Source: Pseudanabaena sp. (GTDB lineage: Bacteria > Cyanobacteriota > Cyanobacteriia > Pseudanabaenales > Pseudanabaenaceae). Taken from it: a DNA stretch of 64,000 nt. The notes beneath the pieces are model-generated. The model made no database searches. It saw only the letters and a list, made by a program, of their open reading frames with translations, and was not told the origin of the DNA. This document shows positions 1-8,477 of this stretch, piece after piece (the stretch's first letter is position 1; each line of letters opens with the position of its first letter). The position numbers and the translations under genes were made by a program. The stretch spans positions 285,457 through 349,456 of the forward strand of contig QBMK01000002.1 in NCBI GenBank assembly GCA_003249035.1, in the 5' to 3' direction.

Positions 1-104
1 TATGCACTTGTTATTTAATTTTCATTCCTTACCTAAGAGAGAGATACGGCTTACCAACCGCTATATAATCCTTGGCATAGTTATTGTTGCGATCTTAAAA
101 AAGT

Positions 105-2300
105 ATGCGTGTATCATCCGCGTCCTCTCTTTTAGCTAATATATCTGCTGGCATAACGACAGGATTAGTAAATCTTGTTTATAGCATTTCGTTCGCGGCA
201 ATAATTTTTTCTGGAGATCTCGCACACTTTTTCCCTCAAGGTTTAGGTATTAGCTTAATTGGATCGACAGTAACAGCAATTATTGTTGCTTGGAGGAGTT
301 CATTCCCTTTTGCACTGGCTGGGCCAGATCCTAACTCCGCTGTCATTTTATCGTTGGTAGCAACAGAGATTGCTAGCTCTCTTCACAAGACTGATTCTGA
401 AGCATCTTTGTATCCAACTGTCTGGGCTACGATTATTTTTAGTACGCTGACAACAGGTCTATTTCTATTTGTTTTGGGCTGGTTTCGACTAGGGCGGTGG
501 GTAAGATTTATTCCCTATCCAGTAATTGGTGGGTTTCTCGCTGGAGCTGGTTGGTTAATTGCATGTAGTTCTTTCAAGGTAATGACTGGCTTTTCACTGA
601 GTATAGAAACCTTGCCTAAATTTATCCAATCAGAAACCCTATTCCAGTGGTTAGTAGGACTACTGTTTACGGTAGTACTCTTATTTGTGCTCGATCGCTA
701 TAAGCACTTTTTGGTTTTGCCTAGCCTATTGCTTGTAGGAATTGTTTGTTTTGATGGAATGTGGGGGCTGACTCATTCATTCTCTTTTCATCTCAACACT
801 GAAGAATATTTTTTTAAGCCTTTTCCGCAGGAGCAACTTTGGCAGGCTTGGCAATGGTCAACGTTAACCCATATCAATTGGTCAATCTTCATTCAGCAAA
901 GTAGCACTGTAGTTGCGATGACGGTTATTGTGATGATCTCTATCCTTTTAAATGCTACAGGCATAGAACTAGCTACTTCTAGAAGTATCGATTTAAATCG
1001 TGAGCTTCGTGCAAATGGCATCGCCAATTTGATAAATGGGTTTTGTGGTGGTGGCGTGAGCTATCTTTCCATTCACCGCAGTCTTCTTAATCAGCAAGCA
1101 GGTGCGACTAGTCCTCTTGCGGCAATTATCGCGGGTGGATTTTGTGGTGGAACGTTGTTTTTTGGTTCTTCTTTTTTAGCATATTTGCCCAAAACGATTT
1201 TGGGGGGACTACTTTTATACCTCGGTTTGCGTTTGTTAATTCGTTGGGTTTATCATGCTTGGTTCCAATTTCCTCCTGTAGATTATTTTCTCATTATTAT
1301 AATTTTAATAACTGTTGCGATTTGGGGATTTTTGCAGGGAGTAGGTGCAGGGATTTTAATTGCTTGCTTTTTCTTTATTTTTAATTACGGTCGTATTTCG
1401 GCAATCAAATATACGTTGTCGGGAGCAACATATCGTAGTAATGTGCAGCGCTCTCTCCCGCAAAGAATGTGTTTGCATGATGAAGCTGGCTGTATCTATA
1501 TCCTTGTCTTACATGGATTTATCTTTTTTGGTACGGCAAATGATTTGCTTGACGAAATTAGCGATCGCCTCAACAATCCCGATTTACCTCAGCTACAATT
1601 TGTTGTTTTTGATTTCCGCTTAGTCAATGGCATTGACTCTTCAGCAGTTCTGAGTTTTATGAAGCTAAAGCAGTTAGCGACAAATCTGCGCTTCGATTTG
1701 GTGTTTACACAACTGCAACCAGCGATCGCAGAACAACTAGAGCAAGGCGGATTAATTATGCAAGGGTCAAATATCTGCTATGTGTTTGACGATTTAGATC
1801 GGGGAATTGAATGGTGTGAAAATCGTGTTTTGGAAAATAAACACATGTATGATGATGAATCTATTCCTTTTCAAGAACAACTTCAAGAATTTATCCCTAA
1901 TGATGAATCCGTTAACAGGCTGATGGGTTATCTCGAAATATTGAAGATTCCTGAAGGAAAGTTTCTATTTCGTCAAGGTGATGTATCAAACGGGCTGTAT
2001 TTTTTGGATTCAGGTCAAGTTAGTGTGGTTCTTGAAATCTCTGATGACCAAACAAAACGGCTACGGACTTACAATCATGGGACGATCTTAGGAGAGATGG
2101 GCTTATATACTAATGCCTCTCGTTCTGCTTCTATTATCGCCGATCGCCTGAGCCATCTCTATTATCTTTCGACTCAAGCCTTTGAAAGAATCGAAATTGA
2201 AGATCCTCAATTGGCAGCCTCAGTTCATAAGTTTATTGTGAGCTTGTTGGTAGAACGATTGAAACGTTGTGAGAAGGAATTGAAAGATCTGCTTCAATAA
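105..2300 (+). CDS. SulP-family anion transporter with STAS and cyclic-nucleotide-binding domains
   Basis: Predicted inner-membrane anion (sulfate or bicarbonate type) permease of the SulP/SLC26 family. Residues 1-430 form the hydrophobic transport core, with the family-typical stretch AGPDPNSAVILSLVATE near residue 75. Residues about 460-575 look like a STAS domain (FDFRLVNGIDSSAVLSF). Residues about 605-720 are a cNMP-binding fold (FRQGDVSNGLYFLDSG, GEMGLYTNASRSASI). The soluble tail therefore carries two regulatory modules, so gating by a cyclic nucleotide is likely but inferred. The ATG at 105 follows a TATAAT-like box near 63-68. Substrate cannot be told from sequence. The gene stands alone, with a minus-strand gene downstream. 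Confidence 0.88.
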   Translation: MRVSSASSLLANISAGITTGLVNLVYSISFAAIIFSGDLAHFFPQGLGISLIGSTVTAIIVAWRSSFPFALAGPDPNSAVILSLVATEIASSLHKTDSEASLYPTVWATIIFSTLTTGLFLFVLGWFRLGRWVRFIPYPVIGGFLAGAGWLIACSSFKVMTGFSLSIETLPKFIQSETLFQWLVGLLFTVVLLFVLDRYKHFLVLPSLLLVGIVCFDGMWGLTHSFSFHLNTEEYFFKPFPQEQLWQAWQWSTLTHINWSIFIQQSSTVVAMTVIVMISILLNATGIELATSRSIDLNRELRANGIANLINGFCGGGVSYLSIHRSLLNQQAGATSPLAAIIAGGFCGGTLFFGSSFLAYLPKTILGGLLLYLGLRLLIRWVYHAWFQFPPVDYFLIIIILITVAIWGFLQGVGAGILIACFFFIFNYGRISAIKYTLSGATYRSNVQRSLPQRMCLHDEAGCIYILVLHGFIFFGTANDLLDEISDRLNNPDLPQLQFVVFDFRLVNGIDSSAVLSFMKLKQLATNLRFDLVFTQLQPAIAEQLEQGGLIMQGSNICYVFDDLDRGIEWCENRVLENKHMYDDESIPFQEQLQEFIPNDESVNRLMGYLEILKIPEGKFLFRQGDVSNGLYFLDSGQVSVVLEISDDQTKRLRTYNHGTILGEMGLYTNASRSASIIADRLSHLYYLSTQAFERIEIEDPQLAASVHKFIVSLLVERLKRCEKELKDLLQ

Positions 2301-2335
2301 GAAAATGCGAAACTGAATAGGGAATTATAAAATAC

Positions 2336-2665
2336 TTAAGCAACGCCGTAGTTGGTGTAGGGTCGCTTGTATGGGGGATGTAAGCCTAACACAATATCTG
2401 AAGCTGGCACGCCTTTTTCGACTAGCTCTTGACCAAGATCGGCTTCGGTCATATTGTGTTGAATCCAGATTTTGCCGTCTTTAATGTCTAAATGGATGTA
2501 ACAGGCATAAATGCGGTTTAGCCCTTGCCAGCCAAGATCGAGAATTTGATAGTGATCGTGTTCAGTGTCAAAGATAAGTTGACATTCGATGTTTGGCTCG
2601 TTTGTGGTGGAATGAGCAATTAGTAATTCGCGGACAATTTGGCGATATTTAGCTAGTTTTTCCAT
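2336..2665 (-). CDS. xisI: XisI family protein (fdxN element excision controlling factor)
   Basis: Small soluble protein of 109 residues, the full length usual for XisI proteins. It shows the family pattern: an N-terminal YRQIVRELL helix, DTEHDHYQILDLGW in the middle, WIQHNMTEADLGQELVEKGV, and an ending in LGLHPPYKRPYTNYGVA. XisI was named for its role with XisH and XisF in excision of the fdxN element in Anabaena. Most genomic copies are orphan pairs of unknown function that behave like mobile cargo. The partner xisH lies immediately upstream on the same strand but is decayed. No fdxN element is visible here, so this copy probably has no excision role. Confidence 0.85.
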   Translation of the reverse strand: MEKLAKYRQIVRELLIAHSTTNEPNIECQLIFDTEHDHYQILDLGWQGLNRIYACYIHLDIKDGKIWIQHNMTEADLGQELVEKGVPASDIVLGLHPPYKRPYTNYGVA

Positions 2666-2691
2666 TGAATTATCTCCTCTATATTTGGTTC

Positions 2692-2893
2692 TTAGGCTAA
2701 GGTTTTTAGGTCATACTGGACAATTGCGGCTTGGGTAAAACGTTCTTGGAAGAAGGTATTGAAAATGTCGATAGACACTGCTAAGTAAAGAATTCGATTA
2801 GATTCTGTCATTTGGAGAGCGAGGCGATAACTGAGAAATTGACTTAAAGCGTTATGAAAGTCACTAAGTATTTGGAGGGATTGATAAAAGAAT
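2692..2893 (-). pseudogene. xisH: xisH remnant (C-terminal part only)
   Basis: Reading the minus strand from about 2893 to a TAA at 2692-2694 gives a fragment matching the second half of XisH. It includes LSQFLSYRLAL, ESNRILYLAVSIDIFNTFF and ERFTQAAIVQYDLKTLA. The N-terminal half of the roughly 138-residue protein is absent, and the last dozen residues are lost to an early stop. It lies 27 bases upstream of xisI, the usual xisH-xisI order. I infer that it is non-functional. Confidence 0.75.
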
Positions 2894-3079
2894 TTACGAG
2901 CTAATACCTAATGTATGCTGGATTAAGCTATATTGTTAAGTACAAGGATATATTTAAGATGCTTCACAAAAATCTTACAATATTTTTTCATTTATTTAAT
3001 TTGATTCAACTTAAGTCAATAATATATTTATAATAATTTTTTTTATTTTTAGATTTTTGTAAGCTAAGGCTCAAACAAG

Positions 3080-5212
3080 ATGCAGAAAACCATTCGTTCT
3101 CAAAGCTTTTACTCAGATAATGCTTCTCAAGCTTTGGTTAGATATTTAGAAGCCAACGAAGAAACCTTAAATCTTAAAGATTCTATTCTGCATTACAACT
3201 TCCCTATATTTAAGAACTTTGACGAGGAGATTCAATATCCAAGTTTAACATTGATTTCTCCTGTGCACGGAATCCATATTTTTCAGTGTGACTCAAGGTC
3301 TAAAAGACAGCTAAACTCAGATATCCTAATTAAAATTGATGAAGAATTGTCTCAAATTTACAGTTCCGTACTTTCAAAGCTAATCAAAAATAAACACCTT
3401 AGAAAAGATCGTAATAATTTAACTTTCAATATAAGCGCAACCATCTATCTTCCATACATAGACAAAGCAGACCTACAAAGTATTGATTCAGAAAATTTTA
3501 TCGTATGTGATGATTCTGAGATAGATAGACTATTGAATAAAAATAATAGTGTAGAAGTAATTCCAGATAAATTATTGAATGAAGTTTTAGCTGTTCTTGA
3601 AGGTTCTAAGGGAATAATCAAACCTAAAGTTAGAAACATATCAGATAGTGATGCAAATACTAAGGGAGGAATCTTAGCTCATTTAGAAGCGGAGATAGCA
3701 AATTTTGATAGACAGCAAAAGTATGCTGCTATCACTCAACTAGAAGGTCCGCAAAGAATTAGAGGTCTTGCAGGTTCAGGTAAAACCATAGTTTTAGCAA
3801 TGAAAGCTGCGTTAATTCATTTAGAAAATCCTGATGCAGCTATCTTGTATACATTCAATACCAAAAGTCTATATGCATATATCAAACGCTTAATCACAAG
3901 ATTTTATAGACAGCAAGAAGATAGCGATCCAGATTGGTCAAAAATTCATGTTCTACATGCGTGGGGAGGCAGTTCAGTAAAAGGCGTATACTTCCAAGCC
4001 TGCAGGCAAAACAATGTTCAGCCCCTATCTTTCAACGAAGCAAAATCAATGTCTCAAGATCCATTGGATTTTGTTTGCAAAGATTTACTCGATAGACGAA
4101 ATGGAAGATTAGAGAAAGTATATGATTACGTTTTAATTGATGAAGCTCAAGATTTCAAACCCTCATTTTATCAATTATGCCGTCAAATAGTCCGTAATGA
4201 CTGCATTGTATGGGGGTACGATGAATTGCAAAATATTTTAAACGTAAAAATACAATCAACTATTGATACGTTTAAAAACGATAAGTATGGTTATTCAGGA
4301 ATAAATCTAGCTAGATTACAATCTCAGTACCCTGAAATTGATAACGATATTGTTTTACCTAAGTCTTATCGAAGCCCTAAGGAAATATTAGTACTTGCTC
4401 ATGCAATTGGCTTCGGTATTTACAATTCTACAATTATCCAAATGCTTGAGAATAAAGAGCATTGGGTTGACCTAGGCTACGAAGTTCTTCAAGGAGAGTG
4501 TAGAGAAGGAGATAGAATGATCATTAAAAGACCTGATGAAAATAGCCCTTTAACTATATCTACCAAGCAAAAGCCTGAAGATCTTATAAAATGCCATGTT
4601 GCGTCTGATATGGATGATGAAGTGCAATGGGCGTGTGAGTCAATTCGAGAAAATATAGATCAAGAAAAACTTAACCCAGAAGACATTCTCGTTGTCTGTA
4701 TAGATGATAGAGCCGTTAGGACATATTTTAGTAAGATTAGCAATTATTTAAAAGAGATAGGTATTAATTCCAATAATGTTCTTACAGATATATACAAAAC
4801 AGAATTTTTTATTGAAGGATGTGTAACTCTATCTACAGTATATAAAGCCAAAGGGAATGAAGCTGCATTAGTTTATGTAATTGGAGTAGATACTTTTTGC
4901 GATCAAAAAGATTCTAGAATAGCAAGAAATAAATTATTTACTGCATTTACCCGATCAAAAGCATGGTTAAATGTAACGGGAATGGGTGCTAAGACTAATC
5001 TGTTAGTAAATGAGATTAAAATGGCATTGAGTAAAATGCCTAATTTAGAATTTATATATCCCAATATCGAACAAATGGAAGTATTTCAAAGAGACTTAGC
5101 TCCTATAAATATAACAAAAGCTGCTTTGCGTGAAAAGGTTCAAAAACTTAGTATTGAAGCAGAGAGATTAGGAATGTCTAAGGATGAATTACGTGATTTA
5201 ATTTCTTCATAA
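3080..5212 (+). CDS. Superfamily I (UvrD-like) DNA helicase with N-terminal extension; candidate defence protein
   Basis: 710 residues. The first 200 are a divergent domain; LTLISPVHGIHIFQCD near residue 58 is reminiscent of a NERD-type nuclease strand but lacks clear catalytic residues. The helicase core follows: Walker A GLAGSGKT at 229-236, Walker B DEAQDF at 354-359, KSYRSP near 428, TVYKAKGNEA near 586, and FTAFTRSKAWL near 620. These are motifs I, II, IV, V and VI of UvrD/Rep-type ATPases. The gene is AT-rich, contains no HIP1 octamer and is followed 17 bases later by a DUF2290-like gene. Composition and pairing suggest a horizontally acquired two-gene module. A phage-defence role is inference; a repair helicase is the alternative. 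Confidence 0.8.
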   Translation: MQKTIRSQSFYSDNASQALVRYLEANEETLNLKDSILHYNFPIFKNFDEEIQYPSLTLISPVHGIHIFQCDSRSKRQLNSDILIKIDEELSQIYSSVLSKLIKNKHLRKDRNNLTFNISATIYLPYIDKADLQSIDSENFIVCDDSEIDRLLNKNNSVEVIPDKLLNEVLAVLEGSKGIIKPKVRNISDSDANTKGGILAHLEAEIANFDRQQKYAAITQLEGPQRIRGLAGSGKTIVLAMKAALIHLENPDAAILYTFNTKSLYAYIKRLITRFYRQQEDSDPDWSKIHVLHAWGGSSVKGVYFQACRQNNVQPLSFNEAKSMSQDPLDFVCKDLLDRRNGRLEKVYDYVLIDEAQDFKPSFYQLCRQIVRNDCIVWGYDELQNILNVKIQSTIDTFKNDKYGYSGINLARLQSQYPEIDNDIVLPKSYRSPKEILVLAHAIGFGIYNSTIIQMLENKEHWVDLGYEVLQGECREGDRMIIKRPDENSPLTISTKQKPEDLIKCHVASDMDDEVQWACESIRENIDQEKLNPEDILVVCIDDRAVRTYFSKISNYLKEIGINSNNVLTDIYKTEFFIEGCVTLSTVYKAKGNEAALVYVIGVDTFCDQKDSRIARNKLFTAFTRSKAWLNVTGMGAKTNLLVNEIKMALSKMPNLEFIYPNIEQMEVFQRDLAPINITKAALREKVQKLSIEAERLGMSKDELRDLISS

Positions 5213-5229
5213 CTAAATTGATAAAATAA

Positions 5230-5925
5230 ATGAGTTTAGCAATATTAGAGATTGGCTATAAACAGGTAAAAAAACTGTTAAAAGAATCTAATCTACTACT
5301 TGAAGAAAATTATTCTAAGAATTTAAATTTTAGCTCTTCTAAGTTTTCTAGTGATTTCTTTGAAGTATGTCAAGGTAATAACTACAGAGAGATTCATGAA
5401 ATAGCTCTAATTAACAAAGACTATGATTTTCTACTTAAGGACTATTCATTTTTACAGTTTTCTGGTGACTTTAATTCGAGTGAAGATGTATATAGGTACG
5501 CTTATTACGAAGTTCCTACTATTTTTCCATCTTACGAAGAATACCTAGCAAGTAATGATCTTTCATATGATGAATGTGGAGATTTATTTCGCCAAGATTA
5601 TGAGCAAGTAGCTGACGAAGGAAAACTCAATAACGCTGTAATGCCTATAAGATATGATTATGATATTAAATATTATAATCCGCCTAATCATTCGATTTCA
5701 CATTTTCATTTTGGTTTTAGAAATCAAATTAGATTGCCCGTCAATAAATTAGTTACCCCACATGCTTTCGTTTCTTTTATCATTAGACATATATATTGGG
5801 AAAAGTGGAAAAACCTAATAAAAGATCCTAATTTCCATCCTACTTATTATGTAAAAAGTACATGCCGCAAATTAGACTCTACAAAATTTTCTAGTCATGA
5901 AGAAAAAGATTTTTATCTTACTTAA
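5230..5925 (+). CDS. DUF2290-like protein paired with the helicase
   Basis: 231 residues, soluble, no signal peptide. The pattern NKDYDFLLKDYSFLQF, then RYAYY, then PIRYDYD, then ISHFHFG, then IRLPVNKLVTPHAFVSFII resembles what I remember of the DUF2290 family, for which no biochemical function is known to me. Conserved-looking polar residues include the HFHFG block and the R-Y-D trio. The ATG at 5230 is 17 bases after the helicase stop, so the two are almost certainly cotranscribed. Base composition is as AT-rich as the helicase gene. The assignment to DUF2290 is from memory of the pattern, not from a search. Confidence 0.6.
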   Translation: MSLAILEIGYKQVKKLLKESNLLLEENYSKNLNFSSSKFSSDFFEVCQGNNYREIHEIALINKDYDFLLKDYSFLQFSGDFNSSEDVYRYAYYEVPTIFPSYEEYLASNDLSYDECGDLFRQDYEQVADEGKLNNAVMPIRYDYDIKYYNPPNHSISHFHFGFRNQIRLPVNKLVTPHAFVSFIIRHIYWEKWKNLIKDPNFHPTYYVKSTCRKLDSTKFSSHEEKDFYLT

Positions 5926-6007
5926 ATATTTTATCTTCAACAAATTTAAGCTTAGCTCGAACAATTAACTTTTCTTCTGCGCTATGATACAGTAGATGTA
6001 TGCTGCT

Positions 6008-7624
6008 CTACTTCTCATAGTCGCCACCCGAACCATAGTACCATGCGTCAATCTGGCGTTGCCATTGATATTTTTGCTCAGGCAAGAGATTCCCGATCGC
6101 AGGTTCTAGTCTCCGACCAATTTGATTCAAAAAGCTATATGCACCTAAACCAAGATAATGCTTGAGCCAATCAAATAAAGTCGAAATCCCAACCTGCTGC
6201 ATAATCTTTAGGACTAAGACAGGATCGGCAATAGACATAGCAAGCATTGTTTGCGCTAGTGGAATAAACTGCACCACATCTTGCAAAAATGGATAGAGAA
6301 CCCGATCGCCTAATTTCTCCATTGAGTTAAAAGTTACACCTAATAGATAATTAATGCGATCGCTTTCGATTTGTTGATTGACAGCTACACTCATCGATTT
6401 CTGAAATAGCCATATTACAGAGAGATTGGGTTGATAGGGTTGTAGCGATCGCAGATTTTCTTTTGCTAACAAGTCACTACGCAAAGCCGTATCAATCCCT
6501 TTGGTCAATCGGGGTAAATGTCTCACCATTGCACCAAATCCACCAAAGCTAAGGGGTGATTGCATCCCTGAGCTATCACCAACTTGTAAAATCCGATCCC
6601 AAGGCGTTTGCAAAGGGTTTTGTTTGTAAGAAGGGAAAAAGCCAAAGAGAACTCGTTGAAATTCTAGTTGATTAAGTTCTATCTCTTGATATTTGGGCAA
6701 CCAAAATAGATAGTCTTCCATTAGCTCCGCAAAACTGGGACGCTTTGGATCGGCATCTACATAGGTGAACATATAGGTGGTTCTGCCATCTTTAGCAGGA
6801 AAGGCTTCCCAAAAATATTGGCATTGTTTTTGGATGGGCGTAAAGCTATAAATCAAGTCACCATAGGACTTGTCTGGCATTCCCTTTGCACAACTTCCCA
6901 CCACCATACAAACGCCATCGGGTTTAATATTTCCCTGTACTTGCGATCGCGCTTGCTTGGCGATTGGTGAGAAATGTCCCATCACATCCAATAATAATCG
7001 CCCCGTAATTTTCTTGTTTTCATCTCCTGTCGCGGATGGAACTTCCACAGCTACTCCGTCATCATAGGCGATCGCCTGTTTAAATGCAGTTTTCTCTAAT
7101 AGTATTCCCCCAGCATCTAAAAACTTCTGTTTTAGAATTTCTAATAAATAAATAGGATCAACGCCAATATTGAGAATATCACGCACCCATAGATCTTTAC
7201 CGCCCTGAAATCCAACTCTCGCAGGATTGTATATAGTTGCGATCGCAGTTTCTAGTTCAGCTTCTGTTAATAAATCTAATTCCAGAAATGCATTTAACTC
7301 CTTACGTGAAATATTCCATTCTTGCGCTCTGCCCTGCAATATGCCCTGTTCAATAATCGCCACTCGCCAGCCTCGGCGCTGCAATGCACAGGCGATAAAT
7401 ATGCCTAATGTGCCACCGCAAACGATCGCATCATAATCTTTGTCGCCTAACTTCTCTGAAGTTGTCTGAACGACCTTCGCAATTTCTTGATTGCTTTGAC
7501 GATAGCTTGTCCAGAAAGCATCCATGCATTCTAATTGCGATGGAATTTCCGCAGGCATTTGCGATCGCACAGATTCAAATAATGACATAATTTCCCGCAT
7601 AGTAGATGTCGGCTGAGCCGACAT
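6008..7624 (-). CDS. cruP: CruP-type lycopene cyclase family flavoprotein
   Basis: A 538-residue FAD-dependent oxidoreductase-like protein. The dinucleotide-binding motif VCGGTLGIFIACALQRRGW lies near residues 67-85, and there is a second flavin-fold segment QVGDSSGMQSPLSFGGFGA near 350. Length and pattern fit cyanobacterial CruP, a paralogue of the CruA lycopene cyclase. CruP has been linked to carotenoid cyclisation or limitation of oxidative damage, and its exact role is debated. The longest ORF begins at 7624 inside a perfect 37-bp palindrome. In-frame ATGs at 7600 and 7588 are at least as likely as starts, because the first eight residues are encoded by the palindrome itself. Confidence 0.72.
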   Translation of the reverse strand: MSAQPTSTMREIMSLFESVRSQMPAEIPSQLECMDAFWTSYRQSNQEIAKVVQTTSEKLGDKDYDAIVCGGTLGIFIACALQRRGWRVAIIEQGILQGRAQEWNISRKELNAFLELDLLTEAELETAIATIYNPARVGFQGGKDLWVRDILNIGVDPIYLLEILKQKFLDAGGILLEKTAFKQAIAYDDGVAVEVPSATGDENKKITGRLLLDVMGHFSPIAKQARSQVQGNIKPDGVCMVVGSCAKGMPDKSYGDLIYSFTPIQKQCQYFWEAFPAKDGRTTYMFTYVDADPKRPSFAELMEDYLFWLPKYQEIELNQLEFQRVLFGFFPSYKQNPLQTPWDRILQVGDSSGMQSPLSFGGFGAMVRHLPRLTKGIDTALRSDLLAKENLRSLQPYQPNLSVIWLFQKSMSVAVNQQIESDRINYLLGVTFNSMEKLGDRVLYPFLQDVVQFIPLAQTMLAMSIADPVLVLKIMQQVGISTLFDWLKHYLGLGAYSFLNQIGRRLEPAIGNLLPEQKYQWQRQIDAWYYGSGGDYEK

Positions 7625-7633
7625 CTACTATGC
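7597..7633. repeat. Perfect 37-bp palindrome over the cruP start
   Basis: GCATAGTAGATGTCGGCT, a single central G, then the exact reverse complement: 18-bp arms with a one-base centre. It covers the possible start codons of the minus-strand cruP reading frame, so the mRNA could fold over its own initiation region. Confidence 0.9.
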
Positions 7634-7704
7634 TATAGCAGTTTTCATTTTGGGATTGATTTTCTATTTTCAAATGAGTATGCACTCATTTGAAAGCTGC
7701 TATG
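7633..7704. repeat. MITE-like element with nested inverted repeats
   Basis: It begins CTATAGCAGTTTTCA and closes with GCTGCTAT. Inside is the hairpin TTTCAAATGAGT-ATGC-ACTCATTTGAAA at 7668-7695. The same 15 bases occur inverted at 57781-57795, which supports a dispersed repeat. The element supplies the last residues and stop codon of the neighbouring minus-strand gene. Confidence 0.6.
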
Positions 7705-8229
7705 ACGCTGATAACGAGGATCGCAATAATCTCGCAACCACCTATTTGCCGCATCAGAGATCGCCGCATCACTTACATCTACAGGTGGCGCTTGACCAAT
7801 CCGCATAAATGCCATCGACAGCCGCCAACCATTTGACGTGGGAACCACAAAGAGCCAGTAAGCTCGCTGCGATGTTTCAGTTTTACCTGTTTGCCGCTCT
7901 AATATCGACAAAAATACTTGCTGTGGAAGGCGATCTTGAGATTGTCCGGGGGCTATGGGTAAAGGCTCCAGCTCAGGCTGGCTGATGGTCATTACCACGC
8001 GATTAATCCGCAAACTAGTATAGACTCGATTAAGATAGTCTGGTAGGTCTCTAGCTAGAGCCGCACTTAAACTTGGGAAGTCCACTGGGCAAGTGCGATT
8101 ATTAATATAGGTTTCAGCTTTAACAGAATTAGGGATATAGATAAAAGTGGTTAGTGCGATCGCTGTCAGAAGCTTTGACAATTCTCCGACTGGATGTAGT
8201 GATAGTTTGAATTTTCGGTAATTTGTCAT
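7645..8229 (-). CDS. Secreted protein of unknown function
   Basis: 194 residues. A hydrophobic segment LLTAIALTTFIYIPNSVKA at about residues 20-38 reads as a signal peptide with an A-x-A-like cleavage site before ETYINN. The mature part has a cysteine at CPVDFPSLSAALARDLPDY and another at LRDYCDPRYQ, which could form a disulphide. There is also a β-rich centre (YWLFVVPTSNGWRLSMAFMRIG). This looks like a conserved cyanobacterial periplasmic protein, but I do not recognise a named family. The final 18 or so residues (SSFQMSAYSFENRKSIPK) lie in a small repeat element and are probably a late addition. Confidence 0.65.
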   Translation of the reverse strand: MTNYRKFKLSLHPVGELSKLLTAIALTTFIYIPNSVKAETYINNRTCPVDFPSLSAALARDLPDYLNRVYTSLRINRVVMTISQPELEPLPIAPGQSQDRLPQQVFLSILERQTGKTETSQRAYWLFVVPTSNGWRLSMAFMRIGQAPPVDVSDAAISDAANRWLRDYCDPRYQRHSSFQMSAYSFENRKSIPK

Positions 8230-8306
8230 AAATATCGACTTTGCGATCTCTCAGAAATTATCGTCAGAAAAAGAAAATCTCGTCCGATGATGAATATAGT
8301 TTAATG

Positions 8307-8344
8307 CCAAAGCACAAAAGTGTAACGACACTTTTGTGCTTTGG
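8307..8344. repeat. Intergenic hairpin element, 17-bp arms
   Basis: CCAAAGCACAAAAGTGT-AACG-ACACTTTTGTGCTTTGG, bordered by ATG and TAT. It resembles the larger element at 10768-10870, which shares the outer CCAA/TTGG and the AAAGTGT core. It lies between two minus-strand genes and has no T-run, so it is more like a dispersed palindrome than a terminator. Confidence 0.75.
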
Positions 8345-8391
8345 TATAAAACAGCGATCGCTCACAAAATGGTGCATTGAAGTTTTATTCG

Positions 8392-8427
8392 TAGAGTTGC
8401 GGCACTTTGCGCCGCAACTCTATTTTT
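8392..8427 (+). terminator. Hairpin followed by a T-run
   Basis: TAGAGTTGCGGC-ACTTTGC-GCCGCAACTCTA followed by TTTTT. In form it is a plus-strand rho-independent terminator, but no plus-strand gene lies just upstream. It may simply belong to the local family of palindromic elements. Confidence 0.5.
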
Positions 8428-8477
8428 GATTCAATATGACTGGCGCTAGCAAAATTCTGCATAGCGGAGTTTTGTAT

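Noticed and set aside
8241-8429. 62-residue plus-strand frame between two minus-strand genes
   Set aside because: It runs through two hairpin elements, has no ribosome-binding site and reads as low-complexity translation of palindromes.
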